From: Gremmenia infestans
Taxonomy: Eukaryota; Ascomycota; Leotiomycetes; Helotiales; Hamatocanthoscyphaceae
DNA: 64,000 bases
Reading direction: 5' to 3'
Assembly: GCA_032629725.1 (NCBI GenBank)
Contig: JAFEVB010000001.1
Span: forward strand, 1,178,001 to 1,242,000
Each line of letters begins with the position of its first letter. Within the stretch, counting starts at the first letter, position 1. Positions 23,281 to 35,500 of the stretch are shown here, in pieces. The notes under the pieces were generated by a model. The model saw only the letters and a program-made list of their open reading frames with translations, searched no databases and had not been told where the DNA came from. A program made the translations under genes and the position numbers.

Positions 23281-24268
23281 ATGGCTCCAAAAATGATTGC
23301 CATTATTGGTGGATTGGATTATGACTTGATCATGATTGCAAATCGGATTCCGGATGGTGGAGAGAGTCTCCTAGCAAACGAGTACTTGGAAGCTCTGGGC
23401 GGCAAAGGTGCTAATTCGGCAATTTCAACATAACGTACTTGCCACAAGAAGCCCATTGGTTTCGACAGTCAAGAAACCGATGAAGATATATCAGGGGGAT
23501 CAGGGAAATTAGGATTAGAGGAACCAAAGGAGCTAATCAATGATCGGGCAGTATCTACAGCTACAGCCCATGAGTACAAAGACGACATTCAAGTCAGAAT
23601 GATCGGTGCAATCGGCGACGACCAGTACGGAGAACGGTTCCATGCCGAACTCCAAAAGAATGGAGTTGACACCTCGGGTGTCATCACAGTGCCCAACACA
23701 CGGTCAAGCATCTGCTTCGTGATGATAGAAGAAAGACCCTACCCGCGAGAACAGATGTCTCTTCACCCGCGGCGCGACCGCAACCTGGAAACCATCGCAC
23801 TTTCTGAAAGTCGAGAACCTGGCCAACGGCACACATCCAGACCTCTGCGTCGCGCAGCTGGAGATAGCCGCAGACGTCGTCGAGCAGATGATCGATACGG
23901 CTGGCCGAGCCGGCATTGAGTTTTTGCTGAATGCAGCACCTGCAAGCCCAGTGACAAAACGCACATACCGATACGTTACTCACTTGTTGGTCAATGAGTC
24001 AGAAGCAGGGTGAGTTTTCTGCTCTCGATCTCGCAAATCATATGTATCTAATTGTACTGATTGCAATCTCCAGAGATACCTTTACTGGTGCATATGCTTC
24101 CGCTTATTTACGGCAGAAAACTGCTGGGGATTGGAATATTAGGGCTGCTGTGGTCCGTGCCAATAAAGCTGCTGCTATCGCAATCGAGATGCTGGGGCTC
24201 AGGCAGGAATCCCGTGGGCTGATGAGATTTACCGGTTTGATGCTCCTTTTAACGATCCTGCCGTTTAG
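23281..24268 (+). pseudogene. Ribokinase (PfkB family) pseudogene
   Basis: The reading frame starts MAPKMIAIIGGLDYDLI and shows ribokinase landmarks: IPDGGESLLA, the GGKGANSAI substrate loop, and IGAIGDDQYGERFHAELQKNGVDTSGV. Later come ATATWKPSHFL, DLCVAQLEIAADVVEQMIDTAG, FLLNAAPASPVTKRTY and LLVNESEA. After a splice-like gap it has DTFTGAYASAYLRQ, RANKAAAIAIEMLG, AGIPWADEIYRFDAPF and a stop. Lesions seen: a TAA stop where the family has Tyr right after GANSAIST, a frame change around 23735-23745, a one-G deletion in a G run at about 24193 (after EMLG), and loss of roughly 60 residues between NESEA and DTFTG. That loss takes part of the catalytic (A/G)xGD region, with the motif now reading RDTFTG. 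Four independent lesions make a sequencing artefact unlikely. Confidence 0.85.
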
Positions 24269-25430
24269 ATTCTCACTGTTGATACTAGAAGTAAGCCGTT
24301 GAATATCTAGTGGTAATATGAGTCGAACAAAGACAAGAGGGCGATAATTAAAAGGAAGCAAATGCAATAACATCTACATGAACTTCCATGAATCGCAAAG
24401 AGAAATGCGAGAAATCAATCATGACGCTGGCTCGGTTAGTACTCGATCTCGCTTATTGTCAGGGGAAGCGTCGCAGATGCGAACAACATATCACATCCTA
24501 TCATTCTAATAACCAATTCCGACTAATACGAAGCTAATACTCAAATCCGTTGCAACTTTCTCTTAAACTATCACAATTCTAATCTCCATGCACAGAAGTT
24601 CGTGGTCATTATCTCTGAACAAGCAAGATTGGTACGTACGGCAATGTAGTGATATAGTAAGCAGAAGCCATGACGTTATTATTGCAAAGTTGGCTAGCTT
24701 TTACTACACGTATCGCTGAAGCAGATATCTGACTGACAAATAGACCGAACAAACAGTATTTCGGCGTTGTAGAAACTCTCAGAACAAAGGGTGGGAAAGA
24801 CAGAATAGTCAAGTTGATGGACGCTCAGCGAGATAAGAAATAAAATAAAATAGTCGAATGAGAAACTGACTAAAAGCGCCTGCCCAGGACAATGCTACAT
24901 AGTTGTGGCGACTTGTCATCCATAGTAGTATTGGGAAGGATTGAAATATGAGACAGTTGATGGGGCACAGCCTGGTGGAGTCACAGAGGACTGTAGTCCT
25001 GTTCCGCAGCAACACCCGAACCAAATAAACGTTGAAGATGTCTTTTCAGACCAGATCATGTTCTCCAGTACGAAGATTCAAATTGGAAGAACTGCTTGTT
25101 CTGCGTGCGTTGCAATAAGTATGCCAAACCCACATGTGATATCACATGAGCCGTTCTCCGCGTCTTGATCCAGGACTCCTATTGGCGGCTAAAGCTAAAG
25201 GAGCGAAAGGCTAACCAGCAGTTGAGATTCTGTCGCACATGATGCTAGAAATATGAATCGAGAATCCCATTCGACGAAACGGCATGTATAAGGCACAGCT
25301 TACCAAGAAGCTTTATCATCGGTGCCAAAATTGATTCCGCATATAGTGACATGTATTTGAGGATAGATGCAGGTACAATGTATCCGTAAAAGACGAAGGA
25401 AGCCTCCTACTACCCCAGAAAAAATTCTTC
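24269..25430. other. Intergenic spacer between two decayed genes
   Basis: No supported gene is present. The sequence is moderately AT-rich with only short open frames. It lies between the ribokinase relic and the HET relic, so this 3-kb interval looks like a decaying zone. Confidence 0.5.
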
Positions 25431-26481
25431 CTATTTTGGACCAGGCGCAAAGCTGCTAGACACAAATTCACGGTAGATCCACCCAATTGCCATACGATAA
25501 GACACGTTGCCCTCTTGCCTGATAATCAGGACATTATATCGATCCCGCCGGTCCATACTAACAGATTATTGATCTGCAGTCAAGCTTTGCTGCGTTTGTG
25601 TCTAATACGTTTGAATGAGTGAGATAACTTAATTGTAGGCTTCAAGCCGACAAGGATAACAAGGGATGGACAGGAGAGAAACAGAAGACCACGATGAACC
25701 CTGCGTCGTTGTTGGCCAAACTGCAGGAAGTTACTTGGGCCAATGGCCAAAAAACAGTTGCACTTACTCAGGGGAAGATCTAGCATTCTTGATTGGCGTA
25801 CGTTCGGTCATGTCGACTAGACGATGCCTATCTTTAACATATTCTTCTGTAAAATAATCGTACAGGTCGGCATCGTCGGAGTATGAATAAACCTTCGATA
25901 ATAAAACAAATTTGTGCTTTCCAAGTAACTCGGGATTAGCTTGTAGATACTTCTTTGCTACAATTCCTATATATTTTCCAGCAATGGGTGAATTATACAC
26001 TTCCCCTACAAACCCTACAGATGCGCCAGAGGTATCTTGAATAAGAAGACGATAGTCGTTGTAACCTGAATATTTGGTAGATGATATAGTTGCAACACCA
26101 AGTACTACGTTGAATGTAGCAGAAAGTGAAAAGAACTTGAGAATGCCGGGCCTGACTGGAAGCCGTGAAGCCATGCTGAGCTTTGCTTCCGGCAAACCGT
26201 TCTAGCTCATGATTTTTCGTTTTGACAACGAGTTGGCACAGAGGACAGATTATCCGTCGACGGAGTTCATCGAAAGTGCCAATGGATAAATTTTTGATTG
26301 GCATAACTCGCTTCAGCCCAACATATCTGGGTGAGTTCACGTGTTCTTTCGTTTCTGCCCGAAAGTCTTCTAAACAGAGGTTTACTGATTTGCAGGCATC
26401 GCATAGAGAATCATCCAAGCGCTCTGCGACATTATATCGGGCCGCGTTGGTTGCCTTTTCCTTCCGAAGAATATGGGACAT
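25431..26481 (-). pseudogene. HET-type heterokaryon incompatibility gene relic
   Basis: The 5' part (26481 downward) encodes a typical fungal HET-protein leader: LCDACKSVNL near residue 26, then GTFDELRRRIICPLCQLVVK. After a frame change near 26195-26210 the frame continues with NDYRLLIQD, KYIGIVAKKYL and KHKFVLLSKVYSY...DLYDYFTEEY. It then reaches a GTAAGT donor near 25763 and, downstream, DRYNVLIIRQEGNVSYRMAIGWIYREFV, FAPGPK and a TAG stop at 25431. The tail segments (FVLLS...YD...YNV(M/L)LI...ERVA.G.I...W....P) are those that follow the HET domain in such proteins. The HET core itself (SYVWG-type and WIDxLCI-type motifs) is absent. This looks like an internally deleted, frame-shifted allele or copy. 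Confidence 0.65.
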
Positions 26482-26945
26482 GGCTCATGCACAAGTTGCA
26501 AAGGAGCTTGCTGGCTGAGTGGCTTGGTTTCAAAGAAAATCATAGAGAGTGTTGCTCGTCGTAGCTTTTAGAAATGCTTTCGAGGCTGAGACAACTTTGT
26601 TCTGCAGACAAGAAAGTTGCACGAGGCCAGGCCTTGGCAGCTTGACAACATCTACAGCTTTCCATGATATTGAAGAGAATAGGAATTCCTGTTCGGATAG
26701 GACATATAGTCGATACCAGAGATCTTGAATCTTGGGTCTTGGGGGAAGCAAAAATTACAGAGAAGAAAGAGTGAAGGGGAGAAGTTTACTGACTTATGAC
26801 GGCCAATCTTGGACTTTATATTCATCACGTGATCTCGAAATATGGACCAGCCAGCCGCGTCTCCAAAGCTACCTGCCTTGCCATCAACACCTCCAAACAA
26901 CAACTCTTGCAACACCACCACCATCCGCAAACCCACTTCTCCAAA
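26482..26945. other. Intergenic spacer upstream of RPN12
   Basis: This is 464 bases between the HET relic (minus) and RPN12 (plus) and contains the RPN12 promoter. A frame open upstream of the RPN12 ATG was judged to be leader, not coding. Confidence 0.45.
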
Positions 26946-27834
26946 ATGGCGGAACGCGAACTCCAAGACATCCTACGGAAATTGAAATCCAGCAGCACGC
27001 CCTCACAATCCAAACCCCTCCTCTCATCCGCCAAACTATCGCTCCTCAAACTCTCCGCCCTCACCCCCCTTCCCAACACCCCCCAAACACACCTACTACT
27101 CGCACGAGAAGTCTTCGAAGCCGGCGCCCTATTATCCATTCGCGCAAAAGACACCGAGTCCTTCACACGCTACGTGCACCTCCTCACACCCTTCTACGAA
27201 CTCCCCGCGGACCGTCTACCAGCAACCAAGAGCGAACGGAGTAAGATTACGGGCCTGTATCTGTTGCTACTTCTGACGTTGGGGAATTATGGAGGTTTTC
27301 ATACTGAGCTTGAGGGCTTGGAGTTGAGGAAAGAAGGCGGACGGGTTGAGGATGATAGATTCTTAGGGTATCCAATTAAGCTAGAGAGGTGGTTGATGGA
27401 GGGAAGCTATGATCTTGTGTGGAAGGCCATGGCGAGTCGGGAGGTACCGAGTGAGGAGTATGGTATTTTCTCTGAGGTGCGTATCTTTCCCCCGTTTCAG
27501 TCCTGCACTCTTACTGCATTTGGGAGAATAAGAGCTAACAAGGTAAATATAGATCCTAATCAACCAAATCCGCCGCGAGATCGCTTCCTGCAGTGAAGTC
27601 GCCTACCCATCCCTCCCCATCTCGTCTACTAAAAACCTGCTTTTTCTCGACAGCGAAGGCGCAGTTGTCTCGTTCGCACAGCATCGTGGATGGCTCATCA
27701 AGGACGGCCGGATATACTTCCCCACCCAGAGCTTAAAGGCCGGTGTTGATTTGGAAGGTAATCAGAAGGAGGTTAGTCGGTTGACCATTGAGAATACGCT
27801 GGGCTATGCGCGAGAGTTGGAGACGATTGTATGA
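26946..27834 (+). CDS. RPN12: 26S proteasome regulatory subunit Rpn12 (PSMD8)
   Basis: Two exons (26946-27476, 27553-27834) give 270 residues. Rpn12 is a PCI-domain subunit of the 19S lid and the last to join the lid. Seen here: N-terminal helices MAERELQDILRKLKSS and LSLLKLSALTPLP, then LLLAREVFEAGALLSIRAKDTESFTRYVHLLTPFY, which is the characteristic core. LPATKSERSKITGLYLLLLLTLGNYGGFHTELE follows. After the intron come ILINQIRREIASCSEVAYPSLP and the winged-helix end ENTLGYARELETIV. The frame is open upstream, but MAERE matches family starts and lies right before the conserved helix. Length fits the family (about 270). The gene converges on COP1. Confidence 0.92.
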
Positions 27835-28107
27835 GGAGACTAGGTTGCAGCGGAACGAAAAGGTCATGACCTGGCTTTCACAAGACGATGATATATCACA
27901 CACAAACATGTACTCTAGAACAGGCGCTTAGGCGTATGTAAAGACGCAAATCAAGACTGGACTTTCATATGATATGATTTCCGTCTACTCACATCAACGA
28001 AGCTACTAACATTCATCTCATACTCCCTACATGCAACGAGGCGTAAGCAGCCGTGTATGACCGTCTACTTTTTTCCTAACTCCATTTTCGTTCCAAAATT
28101 CCCGCTC

Positions 28108-31100
28108 TCATGCAACAAGCTTCAATCCACTCCCGTTCTTTCCAACTTCACAGACGCCGCAGACTGCACAAACTGTTCCCTTGTACTTGGAATGGTACTT
28201 GCTTCCGTCGAAAGCACATACTTCAAACGCGGACCCAGAGTAGATGGGTGTGTATGAACCGGCGCAGATGTCGAACTCGGCGAACTGATCAAATTCAATC
28301 TCATTTGCGTCATTAGGGTTTCGTTCACATTGAGCTTTCGTTTTTCGTGCCTATAACATTAATTAGCAAGGGGCCACGTGATATGATGGATCGAAAACTC
28401 ACATTATCGAGCATCTTAGTTGCCCCGCCATTGGCCAACATTCTGTTCGCAAAGCTCAACGCCGAGTTGAAGTTCTTGCTGGTGTAGGCCAGCTTCATCG
28501 CGCTCACCAACGCAATCTGTCTATGTGGAACCTCGAGTTTGGGGATTGTGAAGTATGCAGAGAGTTCAAGACTACGCTTGAGCTTCTCGGGTGATTTGGC
28601 GATTTCTTCTGCGCTACCAAGCTTTCGGCGTGATAGCTCAATGTTCATAGCAATGCTATATTCGCTTGCGGATGCAATGAGCTTTCTAGCTTCTTCAACT
28701 TCTGAAGCTGTTGAAACCGCGTTTACCAGAAGAGCGTGGAGGATACCTTTGAAGATACGAGCACCGTCTTCAAGTTTGTTGGTCCGCATAGCGTCATAAC
28801 CCTTTTGAAGATCATTTGTTGCCAGGGACTCGATATCTCGGGGAATGATGGGGAGGACTTTTCGAGGATCAGTTTCGTCAACTGTTCGGCGGACATAGTT
28901 AATGAGAGGAGGTAGACCAGCAGAGGCCGGGAGATAGGTCTTCGAAGCTTGGTAGATCTCCAAGAATCGAGGCTTCAAGGGCTCAAAGCTAACCGCACCG
29001 AGTTGTCGATTGAGCAACTGCATGGCGGACTCAAAAGAGCCTCCGGCCACATGATCAGCAGCCAAGGGGGAATTGCGGGCCCATAGATCTGCTTCACTGC
29101 TTCCGGCACCAGCTTCAGCACTGTCCACGTTGACGAAATCGCTCTCCACTTCTGGAACAATATCATCACCCATATCCCAGCCAGCAGCGTCCTCGTCATC
29201 GTCCGCATCAATGAGGTTGCCGTTTCTCTTCGCCCCATCATCCTCTCCTGCCTCGTCAAATCCAAATCCATTCGACGTTGCGGCTGGCTCGTCTTCTAGC
29301 GACAGGCCCTCGACTTGGCCAAGCAGAGCCTTCTCGAAGAATGATTGAGAGGTGGCCTTGGTTGGCCAATTGGCCTTGAATGTAGGCACGATTGGTTTGG
29401 GTGGAGATAAGGGAGTGCCAATAGTTGGGAGAGTGATCTGTTCTTCGGTAAGACCGGTCACCTCAAGAATAGATTCGCACTCTTCTTCCAAGCCGTGAGA
29501 TTTGGCTGTCATGTACGCAAGAGGATCTAGGTAGATTAGCAATTTGTTTCGATTCATACTGATTCAAGGACGTACATAGGTCAATCTCTTTGAACATTTG
29601 TATCCGATCATTAACATCCCCGAGATACAAAGCATTCTGGAACCGAGCAGTGAAATCGCCACGGTGCTCGGCAATCTTGGCCATTCGGGTGAGCTTTGCC
29701 TCATCACCTGTAGAAAGATACAGGAATGACAGCTTGTCGAACTGCCTTAATTTCTGATACGCCATTTCAACGATTTGATGATTGCCATGGGCAAGGGCTT
29801 CTGTTGTTAGCCGCGACCAGAGTTTGGGTCTGTCCAGCTGCTTTGCCATCTCAACAGCAACTTCCAAGTTGCCGCACTCAATAGCAAGTTCGAACCGAGT
29901 TTGGGGATCTTGGACGAACTGGAGTGCAATTTCAGGATAACCCTTCTTCTGCAGGTATGAGATAATGCTTTGACCAACAAGACTTGAGTTCTTGATGATT
30001 TGCAGCATTTCCTCGTAATTTCGCTTGACTAATGCGAGCTTGAATCGATACTCAGTTGGGTCAATGTTCAAGAGCTTTGGTTTGGCGTTTCGGTCCAGAC
30101 AGTAAACACTGCGAGCCTTCACACGCACGAGGTAGACTGTTTGGTCGAGGGTTCGGACAATGCCATTGTCTCCATTCAACAGGGTATATTTGATGTGGTT
30201 GAGGGTGGAGTAGAGAAGAACACCTGCATCATCCCATGTCGCGCTCTTGATTCGAATTGTCTCGTGCAGAGTGCTGACTTGTTCTAAAGTCTTGGTAACA
30301 ATAGTGACATTGTGTTTGCTCAAAAGTGCCGCGTAAAGTCCATCATTCGACCAGACAACATACTTTACTCCGCTCACAGCCAATTCTGCTGTGCTCTTCT
30401 TCTGCTGAATATCGTACAAGTAGACTGTGGTTGGGGTTATCAGAAGCAGGTTTCCGGTCCCGCCAAAGTAAATATCAGTGGTTCCAGTTGGTGGTTTGAT
30501 GGTTTTCGTGGTTGAGTTAGATAGATCCTTAATATCAATCTGCTGGGTCGAAGCATTGAAAACTGCGAAACGGTTTCGTGCTACAAATTGCGCTGAAGTT
30601 CCCTGGCCGCGCTTAGTATCAGTTGCATCGACAGAGCCTGAACCGTCCCTCGGGAGGTTTATGAGTTCGTAGGATCCGCCATCTGCAGGAGATGTAACCA
30701 AAATAGCTCTTTCCGCTGGATTATATGAAAGAGATCGCGGTGGGACCCAGGGGCTACCAAGCTTCTTCAGGGTCAACAAAGTTGGGCTCTCAACGTTCTT
30801 TTGGAAATCGTATGATCGGACGTGCTTGTCCTTGGTAATGAAAAAGAGGTTGTTCTGGTAAAAGGCAGATGCAGGTCTTTCCCGCTCAAGCTTAAAGACC
30901 ATTACACCATTATCGTGTCCAGCCGCAAAAAGATTGATCTCGGGATGAGCAGCAATAACCCAGAATCGATCGTTTTCCCGCTTGAAAGACTGTACTGAAG
31001 TGCGCTTGTTGAGGTCCCACACTCGGATTGTCTTGTCTTCACCCACAGACAAAATCAGGTCTTGGTGGGGATGGAACAGACATCCTGAAGCATTCTGGAA

Positions 31101-32041
31101 ATGGCCTCGACATGTATCAACTTCCCAAGCCTTAGTTTCACTCATTCTCCAGAGCTTCACAAGCCTATCGTCACCCGCAGAAACGATGAGTGGTAATGTG
31201 GGATGGAATGCAACCCAGTTTACACCCCTGTCGTGCCCCTCCAGCACAAATTTGACTACAGCATCCGTATTACCAAACATATCCGCTTGATTCTGATTCG
31301 CTCGAGACATTTGATCTTCGAAGGTCATTGAGGTGGGAGCTGAGTGCTTCTTTCGTAGGCCGGAAATATCCCAAACTCGGACGGACTGATCTAGGGAGGC
31401 AGAAACTACCAAATCGTCTTTAGGATGGAATTGCGCACACATGGTATAATGGTTGTGGCCGGTCATAGTGCAAACTAAATACATTTATCAGTATGATTCT
31501 CGTGCCCTCAATTTGGCCCTTGAAACTCACTCAGTGATCTGTTCTGCCAGTTCCAAATCCGAATTGTCTGATCATCGGAACTGGAAATAATCCAAGGAAG
31601 CTCGTGGTGAAAGAAAACTGTGCGAACATAATCTAAATGGCCATTCAACGTGAATAGACATCTGCGAGTCTGATACGACCAGACTTTGATCTTGTAGTCG
31701 TCCCCGCCAGAAACGAAGAGGGGTTGTGTTTTGTGGAAGTCGATTCCTCGGACCGGGCCATCATGCTCCTCGAAACGGTCAATTAGAGTTCCCATACGGT
31801 AGTCCCAGAGCTGGATCGTCGACGAGTGGAGAGAAACAAGAATCCATGGCCTGGAGAGGGTGAGTTAGGGAAGCGCAAAGGGGGTGGGCTGAATATACCG
31901 TTTGGGATGGAAAGCGATTCCCTTAGCCCTCGAGGATTTCGACTCGAACTATGGTGCTTGTTAGTTACGCTTTAACCAGCTTCTGCCATCTTGTATTTGC
32001 GCCCATACCTTCGTAAGCATATTTGGGGTGGAGGATGCCAT
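28108..32041 (-). CDS. COP1: Coatomer subunit alpha (alpha-COP)
   Basis: Six exons (32009-32041, 31899-31948, 31531-31850, 29576-31474, 28403-29526, 28108-28350) give 1222 residues, divisible by three. Alpha-COP is a core subunit of the COPI coat for Golgi-to-ER and intra-Golgi transport and binds dilysine signals. Seen here: the start MLTKFESKSSRAKGIAFHPKRPWILVSLH typical of the first WD blade. Further WD40 repeats follow (WSYQTRRCLFTLNGHLDYVRTV, VWDISGLRKKHS, LWRMSETKAWEVDTCRGH, VWDLNKRT). The second propeller and helical solenoid come next. The C-terminal domain carries FDICAGSYTPIY and the Cys-rich end CAFDGSKYHSKYKGTVCAVCGVCEVG. Divergent from the UGGT gene. Confidence 0.96.
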
Positions 32042-32578
32042 CTTGACCGACGCTGGGAGAATCGAGGAAGCTTATGCTCCACACATGAATGGCAGGGCAG
32101 CTGCAGATCTCCCTTCAAGACGAAGCCGCTCCAGAAGTGAGAATTAGTACGAAGGTCGAGAGTCGAGGATTGAGTGTTGGTGTAAAGTAGTAATCGAGGG
32201 CTCCCAAGGTGGATTCCGTGGATTTGTGTGATGGGGGAAACTGCGACGTTGCGATTTGTGGTCTCTCCTGCCTCAATCCCAAGGCATCTATGCGTCCACT
32301 TAAGGGGAAGCTCACCCTGGGGACAGTTTGGCAAGGTGGCCCTAAGCTACCTAAAGTAGAACATCACTTGTACTTCAGCCTTATCCTTTTGCTTTACTTT
32401 TCTAGAGCTCCTGTAACATAGAATGCAATGTTCTCGGCTTTTTCTATTTGATTAGGCATTGATTGACTTCCATCCGCTGGCGGACAGCAACGCTCCTTGG
32501 GAATTATCTGTCTCGGGTCTTTAACAGCTTTAGGAACACACTCTGTCCGTTCCATAGAAATTGATAATACGATCAACA
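32042..32578. promoter_or_regulatory. Bidirectional promoter region COP1 / UGGT
   Basis: These 537 bases separate the divergent start codons of alpha-COP and UDP-glucose:glycoprotein glucosyltransferase. No clear TATA box is seen. Both genes serve the early secretory pathway, so shared control is plausible but unproven. Confidence 0.5.
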
Positions 32579-35500
32579 ATGACAATGGGAACATTTAGCT
32601 TGCCGTGGGGCCTCACAGGGGCTCTACTGGCAACTACATATCTTCATTCCATATGCGCCTCTGCCGGTCCTTCAATAAATGTTGGGTTAAAGGCGTCTTT
32701 CTCTTCAGCGCCCTACCTCCTTGAATTGCTGTAGGACAACATCCCACCAAACTTAGATTGTAACTCACTGACAATTGCGCAGGGAAACTGCAGCAGACGA
32801 GAACACAACGTCCTATTACCCACTCCTCGATCGAATTGCAGACGGTCACTTCGCGAAGGCGTCTACGGATAGACAGCTCTACGAACAATTCATAGAGGTG
32901 TTGAAGGAGGACGGCCATATTACGGACTTGGAAACACTGGCTTCCTATAAATTTGCGTTGTCTATGCGAACATCTGCTCCTCGAATTGAAGCACATTACC
33001 AGTATTACCATACTGCGGCCGAACCCTCTTTACAGGCCGAGGAGGAAACCTCTTGTCCGACATGGGTCCTATTTAATGGAAAACAGTATTGCTCACCAGC
33101 TTTAGATGCGCCTCACGGAGATATCAATGGAGATTTGTAAGCATTATTTTTGCAGGAGAGGGTTTAGGAGCTGATATTCCCCATAGACAAACCCAAGAAC
33201 TCCAATTTGATCGCATTCTGGGCAATCCTACGGCACCCCCTTCTATTTTGTACGCCGACATAACATCTTCCACATTTGGGCAATTCCACAAGACTTTAGT
33301 TAAGACGGCTCGAGAGGGTAAAACCTCTTACCGTGTACGCCATAGGAAAGCTCTTTCAGCAGAATCGAAGCCTCTCCTGGTCCCAGGATATGGTGTAGAG
33401 CTGGCTTTGAAACGTACAGACTACATCGTTATTGACGATCGGGAGGATGGCGACAGTAAATCAATCGAGCAACTCTCCGAGAAGGAGGTGAAGTTTGAAG
33501 ACGAGGAACTAGCGGATTTAAAACCCTTGTCCTCTTCGGAACTCTTTTCACTCGGTCTGAAAGCGTCCAGTTTCATTATGCAGAGTGAAAATCCACTCGA
33601 GACCCTTGTAAAACTTTCACAGGACTTCCCAAAATACTCCAGTGCTATAGCTTCACACAATGCCAGCAAAGAATTTGTTGCAGAACATGACTACAACCGG
33701 GCTCAGTTGGTTCCGGGAGGGTACAATGTTTGGTGGATGAACGGGGTTCAAGTCATTGAGCGAGAGATCGAAGCGTTAAGCATACTTGAACTTTTACGCG
33801 CTGAACGGAAGCTCATCAACGGTGTTCGAGAGCTTGGCTTAACTGGACAAGAAGCAATTCAACTTTTGTCTCATCAAGATATAGCAACTGTGCAAGCTGA
33901 AGGCGAGCTCCAGAGATTTGACTGGAGGGATGATATCGAAGGTGGAAATGTCATCATTTGGATGAACGACATTGAAAAAGACAAGCGGTACGGGGAATGG
34001 CCAACATCTGTCCAAGCTGTAAGTACTCGAATCTTAGAAGAAGCACGTTGCTGATACCTCAGCTAGATGCTGCAACGAACCTACCCCGGTCAACTTCCAT
34101 CGGTCCGAAAGGATTGTTTCTACCTAGTCCTACCGATAGACTTCTCAAACCCTGAAGACGTCCTCATCGTAGTAGAGACGCTTCAGAGTTTTGTCAAGAG
34201 AAAGCTTACTATTAGAATTGGCCTTGTACCAATCAGTAGCACGATCCAATCCTTGGAACAAGCTCGAGTCGTATACCATTTGCTTGACACTTACAGTCTT
34301 TCGACAGTCATATCGTATCTTGAGCGTTCCTACACTGCTGGTAAAGTCACAGCCCCCAGCAAATCAATATTTGAGGCAACCGTGGAAGGGAAAACGCCTA
34401 AAGGAGAAAAGGTTTCCCGAGAGATTTATGAGGTTCTCAAGTCTAATGACTACCAAGACAAAGTTGAAGCCTCACAGAGATGGATTCACAGGCTCTCAGC
34501 CGACAGTAAAATCCCACCTATGTTTGTCGACGGAGTTGCATTACCACGTGACGAAAACTGGCTTCAATCAATGAGCAAAAGAGTCACGGCCGACTTGCAA
34601 TCTATTCAACAAGGCATCTTCGACGAGTCACTCTCAGACGAAACATGGCTTCCAACGTACTTTCTGTTCCAAGCAGCGAAGAAGAGAAATTCACTCGTCA
34701 TCCCCGAAGATGAAAAAAGCCTAAGAGTGTTCAATGTCAACAAAATCGTGGGCGAACATCAAGACCTTTTTAGCACACTACCTCACGTCAAAGCCGATCC
34801 CTCGTCTGAGAAGGCCGATTGGGCTCATATGATGTTGTTCACGGACTTGGAAGCTGAAGAAGGCGCAAAATTTCTTGCTACAGCAGCGGTCTTCCGGGAG
34901 GCAAACCCAGGTGTGGAACTGGTTATAGTGCACAACTCGGCTTCGGATTCTGTCAACTCTGGTTTGAGCGCGGATCTGTTTGCTCGTACTCAACATGGCG
35001 TAGAGAAAGGATCCCTAAGTGTCAACGACTTGACTAAGCTCCTCTCCTCTGAAGAATCAGCTCAGGGACCGAACAAAGACGATGTACCTCATTATTGGCA
35101 TGGCGCGGAGTTGTTGGCCAAGTCTATTGCACTGACGTCTGGCCAAACTGCTATTCTTCTCAACGGCCGGCTTGTCGGACCAATTCCAAGTCCAGCTGAA
35201 TTTGACCTGGAAGATTTTGAGCATCTGTTATCTTACGAGCGCAACAATCGTATCGTACCAGCATATACTGCTCTGGAAGCACTAGGCCTATCGGACAAAA
35301 TCGCTGACCCGCTTGATGCCGCGAAAGTGTCATCTATTGTAGCAATCTCGACAATTGATGACAAACCTGCCGGTATGTTTGAACAGGCATCCACTCTTAG
35401 AATGAACAAGTTCGATGTCTGGAACTCCTCACATACAGCTATTGAGGTTGGCGATGCCACTACTGCTAGCATCCAAATGACTGTGCTTGTGGATCCAGCC

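Noticed and set aside
26796..26945. In-frame extension upstream of RPN12
   Set aside because: It reads through a His/Gln-rich leader. The family start MAERELQDIL lies at 26946.
33121..33155. Very short GTAAGC...GCAG intron (19 nt) in the UGGT gene
   Set aside because: It is too short to splice. The 50-nt intron ending at 33186 gives the conserved LQTQELQFDRI instead.
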